Shown: one piece after another, positions 58,736 through 64,000 of the stretch | How positions within the stretch are numbered: position 1 is the stretch's first letter | Layout: each line of letters begins with the position of its first letter | Assembly: GCF_900167445.1 (NCBI RefSeq) | Contig: NZ_FUZT01000003.1 | Location: 371,400-435,399 of the forward strand | Length of the DNA: 64,000 nt | Reading direction: 5' to 3' | Source: Maledivibacter halophilus | GTDB taxonomy: Bacteria; Bacillota; Clostridia; Peptostreptococcales; Caminicellaceae | Program-made: the position numbers and the translations under genes | The notes under the pieces: model-generated | The model's database searches: none | What the model saw: the letters and a program-made list of their open reading frames with translations, nothing else | Told to the model about the DNA's origin: nothing

Positions 58736-59587
58736 TTATAATCTATTAGCCGATCCAAACCTTTTAATTGTACTTCTTGCCTCTTCTTTTAATGCTTCTG
58801 TGGCAGAACCCAATATATCCATAGTCATTAAATTATCAGGGTTTTCTTTCATATATCTCTTCATTTCATCAATAAAGGCTTTTCTTAATGCTGTACTTAC
58901 ATTAATTTTACTTACTCCTAATGATATTGCTTTTTTAACATCATTTTCTGGAACTCCACTGCCACCATGCATTACTATTGGAATATTAACCAATTTTGAT
59001 ATATTATCTAATAATTCAAAATCAAGTTTTGGCTCCCCTACATATAATCCATGGGCTGTTCCAAAGGCTGGTGCAATGCAGTCAATGCCAGTTCTTTCAA
59101 CAAAATCCTTTACTAATTCAGGATCTGTTACTTGAACATTATCAACTTTTTCTCCAAATTCAGTTGTTTGACCTATTGTCCCTAATTCTCCTTCTACAGT
59201 AACTCCAACAGCATGAGCCATATCAACTACTTTTTTTGTATTAGTTACATTATCTTCAAATGGAAGAGTAGATCCATCATACATTACTGATGTAAATCCA
59301 CCTCTTATACATTCAGCTGCAGCTTCAAATGATGGTCCATGGTCTAGGTGAATAGCTACTTTTATATCTTTATTTCTTCCGAAGTTCTCTATTATATCCA
59401 CAATATTTTTAGCATCAACATATTCAACTTCTTCATAAGCAGCTTGAATAATCAATGGTGATTTTAATTCAGCTGCCACTTCAATAAAGCCTTTGTAAAA
59501 CTCTAGATGTGAACCATTTAATGCTGGTACTGCATATCCATTCTTGTAAGCATCTTCTAATATATCTTTCATAGGTACTAATTTCAT
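58736..59587 (-). CDS. Class II ketose-bisphosphate aldolase
   Basis: 283 codons. Zinc-binding HLDHGPSFEAA (about 78), VEGELGTIGQ (about 133), AFGTAHGLY (His ligand, about 178) and MHGGSGVPENDVKKAI (about 208) identify a class II aldolase of the GatY/KbaY/FbaA group. The substrate could be a fructose-, tagatose- or pentulose-phosphate. Its position in a fructose-type PTS operon with lyxose isomerase and xylulokinase suggests a ketose 1-phosphate or bisphosphate from the PTS. Exact specificity cannot be read from sequence. Confidence 0.88.
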   Translation of the reverse strand: MKLVPMKDILEDAYKNGYAVPALNGSHLEFYKGFIEVAAELKSPLIIQAAYEEVEYVDAKNIVDIIENFGRNKDIKVAIHLDHGPSFEAAAECIRGGFTSVMYDGSTLPFEDNVTNTKKVVDMAHAVGVTVEGELGTIGQTTEFGEKVDNVQVTDPELVKDFVERTGIDCIAPAFGTAHGLYVGEPKLDFELLDNISKLVNIPIVMHGGSGVPENDVKKAISLGVSKINVSTALRKAFIDEMKRYMKENPDNLMTMDILGSATEALKEEARSTIKRFGSANRL

Positions 59588-59613
59588 TTTATTTTCCTCC
59601 TAGAATTGTTAAG

Positions 59614-59732
59614 TGAGCAAATTGCATAATTACCTTGAGTAAAAACTATATATATATCTTTATAATCTGCAAAGATATACCACATATATTATGCAATTTT
59701 GCCAAGTTAGAATTATGCAATTTCCTCAATTA
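59614..59732. repeat. MITE-like family A element inside the PTS operon, copy 1
   Basis: Ends agtgagcaaattgcataatt and aattatgcaatttcctcaat, inverted; interior atatattatgcaattttgcc. It lies between the RpiR regulator and the aldolase gene. Confidence 0.75.
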
Positions 59733-59749
59733 TTTTATAGTATATAAAT

Positions 59750-60601
59750 TTAATATTTATTATTAGAAAGTACCTCTTCTCTAATATTCATATCTTTGTA
59801 TGCGTTACCCATAATGCTTTTGTAAACTAACAAAAATATGGTATCTATAACCGAAAAGGCAGGAACTCTCGTATAACTAAATTCCTTAAAAAATAATTCT
59901 TCATTTGTTACTGTAAATAGTTTGTAATCAGACAAATTTACTAAAGGAGATTTTTTGCTGCTAGTTAAACAGATAGTGGTTGCTCCCCTCTCTTTAGCTA
60001 TCTCAAATATCTTCAATATAGATTTTGATGTTCCTGAATTTGATATTCCAAAAGCTATATCATTTTCTGTTAGAGAATAAGCAGATGAAATTTGCATTTC
60101 AGATATAATATCTACATGGCTTCTTATTCCAATCAAGTTGAATTTATACGCTGCATCCATTGCCACAGGCAGTGAATTCCCTGCTGCATAAAAATAAATG
60201 TAGTTACTATTTATTATCTTATCAATGCACATAGTCATCATATTCACATCTAAACTCTCAGACGTCAGCTTTAGTTCTTCTACTTTATAGCTCATAATAC
60301 TTTTTATAGAAGATTTTATATCCTTTAAATCTACAGTTGCCGGAATAATGTTATTAGGATTTACGAATTTTTTGGCTAAAGTCATTTTAAAATGCTGGTA
60401 TCCATTAAAGCCCAATTTTTTGCAAAATCTAACTATAGTTGCATCACTAACATCACTTTTTTCTGACAATTCTGTAATGGTCATATTTATTGCCTCTTCT
60501 GGAAATTGCAAAACATAGTCTGCAACTTTCTTTTCAGCATCAAACAAAGACTCATAAGCTATTTGTATAGAGTTTAAAACATTATTAATCCCTTTATCCA
60601 T
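59750..60601 (-). CDS. RpiR/MurR family transcriptional regulator
   Basis: 283 codons. N-terminal helix-turn-helix domain (about 1-77; TITELSEKSDVSDATIVRFC) and C-terminal SIS sugar-phosphate domain (about 120-250; FYAAGNSLPVAMDAAYKFN, GISNSGTSKSILKIFEIAKE). It probably senses a sugar phosphate from the neighbouring PTS and controls this operon. Palindromes near 62757 are candidate operators. It lies between IIC and the aldolase, with family A repeats on both sides. Confidence 0.92.
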   Translation of the reverse strand: MDKGINNVLNSIQIAYESLFDAEKKVADYVLQFPEEAINMTITELSEKSDVSDATIVRFCKKLGFNGYQHFKMTLAKKFVNPNNIIPATVDLKDIKSSIKSIMSYKVEELKLTSESLDVNMMTMCIDKIINSNYIYFYAAGNSLPVAMDAAYKFNLIGIRSHVDIISEMQISSAYSLTENDIAFGISNSGTSKSILKIFEIAKERGATTICLTSSKKSPLVNLSDYKLFTVTNEELFFKEFSYTRVPAFSVIDTIFLLVYKSIMGNAYKDMNIREEVLSNNKY

Positions 60602-60628
60602 TTACACTCTCCTTTACTTTTAAAATTT

Positions 60629-60673
60629 TTTTGCTAATTTAGCAAATTAGAGTTATGCAATTTTCTCAATTAA
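60629..60673. repeat. MITE-like family A fragment inside the PTS operon
   Basis: tagcaaattagagttatgca followed by attttctcaattaa, one end plus part of a second. It lies between IIC and the regulator. Confidence 0.5.
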
Positions 60674-60678
60674 TATCT

Positions 60679-61776
60679 CTATAAATTAAATTTAACAGTA
60701 TCCATATCAATATCTGCTTCGTTATCATCATCTATGATTGCTTCATCTATATCAACTGGTTTTTTCAATACTAATAGTACAATGGCTGTGGCAAAGGACC
60801 CTATTAATAGACTTAACATAAAGTATCCTGCTTTTACTGCAGGCATAGTAGGCAATACAAATAATCCTCCTGCTGGTATACCTGCGTTTGCCCCAAATAG
60901 CATACAAAATCCTCCTCCTATTGCACCACCAACACCTGTAGCAATAACACATTTGATAACATCATTCATAACAATAGGTAAAGATCCTTCTGTTATTTGA
61001 GCAAGGCCCATTGGAAAAGCTGATTTCAATGTTTCAATTTCTTGTTTAGTATATATTCTTTTCTTAATCAATTTAGAAATAAAGTAAGCTATTGTCATAC
61101 CTATGGGAGTAACCATAGAAGCCAAAATGAGAACAGTAATTGGCTCTTTAATTCCTTCATAAAACAAACCTAATGCAAAGGCAAATACTACTTTATTAAT
61201 AGCACCACCATAATCAATTGATGCAAAAACCCCAATAATCATACCATAAATGAATTTTGATTGACTATCTAGACCTTTTAAATAATTGGTTAATATTTCT
61301 GTAAGACCTCTTACTGGTATACCAATAACATAAAACATTATTAATCCTGATACAGCAGAAGCACTTAATGGTATAATAAGTGTTGGTAATAATCCTTCGG
61401 CCCAGTAGGGAACTTTTATACTCCTAATTAAGAAAACCGTAATATATCCTGCTATATATCCTCCAAGAAACCCCCCAAGGAATCCTGCTCCAACAGCATT
61501 TGCAACTAAACCAACAATCATTCCTGGAGCAATCCCTGGCTTATCTGCAATGGAATAAGATATACCAGTAGATACAACCATTGGCAACAACGTTAATCCC
61601 ATTATACCCATAGTAGAAAAAGCATCAAATATAGTAAAACTTTTGCTAAAATCCGTAATATTCTGACCAGACCCAAAATTACCAATTACAAGTAAAAATC
61701 CTGAGCCCACAACAATTGGAATTAAAAAAGATATAGCTGTCATTGCATGTTTTTTTAAATCACTAATTTTCATCAA
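60679..61776 (-). CDS. PTS fructose-family permease, IIC component
   Basis: 365 codons, about ten membrane helices. The start (MTAISFLIPIVVGSGFLLVI) and the block PGIAPGMIVGLVANAVGAGFLGGFLGG are typical of fructose/mannitol-family IIC domains. Separate IIA, IIB and IIC polypeptides are encoded in order. The sugar imported is not certain; the downstream genes suggest a pentose, pentulose or related ketose. A tail of acidic residues (DIDEAIIDDDNEADIDMD) follows the last helix. Confidence 0.9.
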   Translation of the reverse strand: MMKISDLKKHAMTAISFLIPIVVGSGFLLVIGNFGSGQNITDFSKSFTIFDAFSTMGIMGLTLLPMVVSTGISYSIADKPGIAPGMIVGLVANAVGAGFLGGFLGGYIAGYITVFLIRSIKVPYWAEGLLPTLIIPLSASAVSGLIMFYVIGIPVRGLTEILTNYLKGLDSQSKFIYGMIIGVFASIDYGGAINKVVFAFALGLFYEGIKEPITVLILASMVTPIGMTIAYFISKLIKKRIYTKQEIETLKSAFPMGLAQITEGSLPIVMNDVIKCVIATGVGGAIGGGFCMLFGANAGIPAGGLFVLPTMPAVKAGYFMLSLLIGSFATAIVLLVLKKPVDIDEAIIDDDNEADIDMDTVKFNL

Positions 61777-61792
61777 TAACTCCTCCTATTGT

Positions 61793-61922
61793 TAGTTAAT
61801 GAAATTGCATAATTACCTCTTGTAAAAATTACCTAATATATCCAAATTTAAATTTTCTAGAAATCTGCCATATATATTATGCAATTGTCCCAAATTTAAA
61901 TTGTTCAATTATCTCAATTATT
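61793..61922. repeat. MITE-like family A element inside the PTS operon, copy 3
   Basis: Ends gttaatgaaattgcataatt and aattgttcaattatctcaat, with the interior atatattatgcaattgtccc. The right end overlaps the IIB stop codon. Confidence 0.65.
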
Positions 61923-62229
61923 TCGTAACTACACTTTCTATTTTTTTTATAAGTTTTTTAGGAGATTTAATTACAGTATCAGTTGAAACTTCAACTGTTT
62001 TCTTTCCTTTAAATCTTTCCATATCATTTATTTTTATATCAGCTGCAATAATCACAACATCAGCTTCTTTGATATCCTTTTCCTGAAGCTTATCTTTTAC
62101 CCCAATAATTCCTTGAGTTTCGATATGTACTTCATGTCCTAAACTTTCGGCAGCACTTACCAACTTTTCTTTTGCGATATAAGTATGAGCAATGCCAGCG
62201 GCACAAGCAGCAACACCTACAATTTTCAT
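61918..62229 (-). CDS. PTS fructose-family IIB component
   Basis: 103 codons. The phosphocysteine lies in the N-terminal VAACAAGIAHTYIAKEKL, the hallmark of fructose-family IIB. It receives phosphate from IIA and gives it to the sugar as it passes through IIC. It lies 17 bp after the IIA gene. Confidence 0.93.
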   Translation of the reverse strand: MKIVGVAACAAGIAHTYIAKEKLVSAAESLGHEVHIETQGIIGVKDKLQEKDIKEADVVIIAADIKINDMERFKGKKTVEVSTDTVIKSPKKLIKKIESVVTK

Positions 62230-62246
62230 TATTATAACCCTCCAAT

Positions 62247-62705
62247 TTAGATAAATACTTTTTTTATATCTTCAACTGATTTAGCCTCTAATAATTTTTC
62301 TACTGCTTCCTCCTTTCCTAGCTTAGAAGCTACTTCAGCTAATAACATCAAATGTTTTTCAGCATTTTCATTGTCATTACCTACAGCAAATAGAAAAACA
62401 ATTTTAACTCCCTTATCATCTAATGTTTCCCATTCAATTTCTTGCTTTAACTTTCCAATTGCCACACCTATTTCTTTAACTGAATCACTCCTTCCATGAG
62501 GAATTGCTATATAATTTCCTATACCTGTGCTTCCAAGAGATTCTCGATGATAGATATCTTTTTTAAAAGATTCTATATCATCAATATAGCCAGCAATCTT
62601 TAATTTTCCTGATAATTCATCAATAGCTTCATCCTTATTCTTTGATAACATGTCAATACAAATAAGCCTGTCGTCTAATATTTTACTTAAATCCATAAAA
62701 AGCAC
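62247..62705 (-). CDS. PTS fructose-family IIA component
   Basis: 152 codons. The phosphohistidine lies in GIGNYIAIPHGRSDSV at about residue 70. It takes phosphate from HPr. First gene of the operon IIA-IIB-IIC-RpiR-aldolase-isomerase(-xylB). GAGGTG lies upstream of the ATG. Confidence 0.93.
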   Translation of the reverse strand: MLFMDLSKILDDRLICIDMLSKNKDEAIDELSGKLKIAGYIDDIESFKKDIYHRESLGSTGIGNYIAIPHGRSDSVKEIGVAIGKLKQEIEWETLDDKGVKIVFLFAVGNDNENAEKHLMLLAEVASKLGKEEAVEKLLEAKSVEDIKKVFI

Positions 62706-62756
62706 CTCAAATCTTATATTTTTAATATTGCTAGAATAAATACTGAAATAAATCTC

Positions 62757-62775
62757 ACGAAAAATATTTTTTCGT
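62757..62775. promoter_or_regulatory. Candidate operator palindrome upstream of the PTS operon
   Basis: ACGAAAAATATTTTTTCGT, a near-perfect 19-bp palindrome 52 bases upstream of the IIA start. A related copy lies at 62788-62808. Confidence 0.5.
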
Positions 62776-62787
62776 ATTTATGTGTTA

Positions 62788-62808
62788 ACGCAAAAATATT
62801 TTTTACAT
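62788..62808. promoter_or_regulatory. Second candidate operator
   Basis: ACGCAAAAATATTTTTTACAT shares AAAAATATTTTTT with the first, about 31 bases (three helical turns) away. Paired spacing suits cooperative binding by the RpiR regulator. Confidence 0.42.
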
Positions 62809-62867
62809 AATCATTATAACATTTCATATTTATATGTCAATCTAATTTTTATCTTTTGCTTCTTAAG

Positions 62868-62922
62868 GGAAGAAAACCTCAGAGGCTACTTCCTTTCTTA
62901 AGTTTTATTGGCGTATATCTGT
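62868..62922. repeat. Half of a MITE-like family C element
   Basis: gaaaacctcagaggctactt followed by cctttcttaagttttattgg and cgtatatctgtaa, identical in places to the right half at 56175-56230. Confidence 0.6.
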
Positions 62923-63056
62923 AATTTAGGTATAATAAAAATAATAGTAAAAGTATTTTATGAAAATACTGACTGGCGGTTCTGGATTACTAATTATTTC
63001 TTTAGGTTTTTCTTTGAAGTTAAAAAACTTAAGAACACAGTATTGGAGGTAACAAA

Positions 63057-63728
63057 ATGAGTGATAAAAAGATATTAATAGTTGAAGATGAAAGCAGAAT
63101 GAGAAGGCTAATTTCTGATTATTTGAAAAAGGAAGGCTATAGCATTATTGAAGCCGACAATGGTAAAAAGGCCATTGATATTTTCAGCTCTGAAAAAATC
63201 GATTTGATTATATTAGATATTATGATGCCAAAGTATGACGGCTGGACGGTTTGTAGAGAAATACGGAAAATATCCAATATACCTATAATAATGCTTACAG
63301 CTAGAAGCGAGGAATCCGATGAGTTATTTGGATTTGAGCTTGGAGCCGATGAATATATTACTAAGCCCTTTAGTCCTAAAATTTTAGTGGCAAGGGTAAA
63401 AGCTCTTTTAAAAAGATCTTATATGGAGGAAGAAAAGATATCCTATGACGGCTTGGAAATAGATGTTAATGGACATAGGGTTTTTATTGAAGGCAGAGAA
63501 ATTGAAATGACTCCAAAGGAATATGAATTGCTAATTTTTATGACTCAAAACAAGGGAGCAGCCCTTAGTAGGGAGCAAATACTCAACAGCGTATGGGGCT
63601 ATGACTACTTTGGAGACTTAAGAACTGTAGATACCCATATAAAGAGGCTTCGAATGAAGCTGGAAAATAAGAGCAATTATATTCAAACCGTAAGAGGTGT
63701 TGGATACAGATTTGAGGTGGATAAATGA
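63057..63728 (+). CDS. OmpR/PhoB family response regulator
   Basis: 223 codons. Receiver domain (about 1-118) with acidic pocket VEDE, phospho-Asp in LIILDIMMPKYDGW and the conserved Lys in YITKPFSPK. A winged-helix DNA-binding domain (about 128-222) includes LTSREQILNSVWG-like ALSREQILNSVWGYDYFG and VDTHIKRLRMKLE. GGAGG lies eight bases before the ATG. It overlaps the kinase gene by four bases (ATGA). Confidence 0.95.
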   Translation: MSDKKILIVEDESRMRRLISDYLKKEGYSIIEADNGKKAIDIFSSEKIDLIILDIMMPKYDGWTVCREIRKISNIPIIMLTARSEESDELFGFELGADEYITKPFSPKILVARVKALLKRSYMEEEKISYDGLEIDVNGHRVFIEGREIEMTPKEYELLIFMTQNKGAALSREQILNSVWGYDYFGDLRTVDTHIKRLRMKLENKSNYIQTVRGVGYRFEVDK

Positions 63729-64000
63729 AAAATTCTATAGGTAAAAAACTGTTTATTGGAATTGCTTTCTTTGCTTTAATAATAGTTTCTCTTTCATGGC
63801 TTTTAAACACTAAGTATTTGGAGGATTACTATTTAGACAAGAAAAAAGACAGCCTCTTTGAATATGCCCAGGATATTCAAAGAGATTATAAGGGTAATAT
63901 CGATTCTATTGATGAAAGAATTGCAAATATTGAAAATTCCATAGGGGGAAGCATAACAATAATAGATGAAAATGGCAGTGAAATATATTCTTCAGTATTT
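63725..64000 (+). CDS. Sensor histidine kinase, N-terminal part (cut by window edge)
   Basis: 92 codons visible. It begins at the ATG overlapping the response-regulator stop codon. An N-terminal membrane helix (LFIGIAFFALIIVSLSWLL, about 9-27) is followed by a charged extracytoplasmic region. The kinase core lies beyond the window. Identification as the partner kinase rests on coupling to the response regulator and the membrane-sensor layout. Confidence 0.85.
   Translation, partial: MKNSIGKKLFIGIAFFALIIVSLSWLLNTKYLEDYYLDKKKDSLFEYAQDIQRDYKGNIDSIDERIANIENSIGGSITIIDENGSEIYSSVF

Overview
The window is AT-rich and comes from a spore-forming, amino-acid-fermenting member of the Clostridia. It holds lysine-fermentation genes, a GerA-type receptor, SleB/YpeB, SpoIIR, YabG and CotS homologues, an arginine deiminase, a selenocysteine-containing glutaredoxin and sigma-54 control of catabolic operons. 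A Tissierellales- or Alkaliphilus-like relative fits, but no rRNA or tRNA gene is present to fix the taxon.

Layout. 1-7.2 kb: lysine-to-butyrate genes kdd-kamA-kamB-kamC-kamD-kamE (minus strand, kamE cut by the window edge) behind a sigma-54 promoter, with a PAS/AAA+ sigma-54 activator just upstream. 8.9-11.7 kb: ddl, a DUF1934 gene and a degenerate arginyl-tRNA-synthetase paralogue. 11.8-19 kb: germination and sporulation genes (sleB-ypeB, spoIIR, gerA-B-C). 19-25 kb: a GntR regulator, ispE, a SPOCS/LysM protein, arcA and veg. 25.6-33.5 kb: a SpoIID-amidase fusion, a split yabG, a glycosyltransferase and cotS. 34-37.8 kb: a selenoprotein glutaredoxin and an array of tiny hydrophobic proteins with sigma-K-like promoters. 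38-50.5 kb: a GntP permease, a CoA-transferase, a second sigma-54 activator and a crt-hbd-thl-maoC-acd-etfB-etfA operon, which together complete acetoacetate/crotonyl-CoA conversion to butyrate. 51.3-56 kb: FMN riboswitch-ribU, a stalk-domain protein, an HD-GYP protein and an aldo/keto reductase. 56.4-62.7 kb: a fructose-type PTS pentose operon. 63-64 kb: a two-component system.

The most striking feature is a 3,140-bp skin-like element at about 27390-30533. It interrupts the sporulation protease gene yabG inside a conserved segment. The element carries a large serine recombinase, speD and a small ORF. Joining the two yabG parts at the shared ACTA core restores a 292-codon frame, close to normal YabG length. 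The joined element ends form an attP-like site with 11-bp perfect inverted arms. The 5' part of yabG has a near-perfect sigma-K promoter and reads in the same direction as the recombinase, so one transcript could express the enzyme that repairs its own gene. To my knowledge yabG is not a textbook skin target, but a literature check is needed.

Other items worth attention are the tiny-protein array with repeated sigma-K-like promoters, the ArgRS-like protein lacking the HIGH motif, two genes whose essential N-termini lie upstream of any in-frame ATG, and at least three families of short inverted-repeat (MITE-like) elements scattered through the intergenic regions, including three copies inside one PTS operon.
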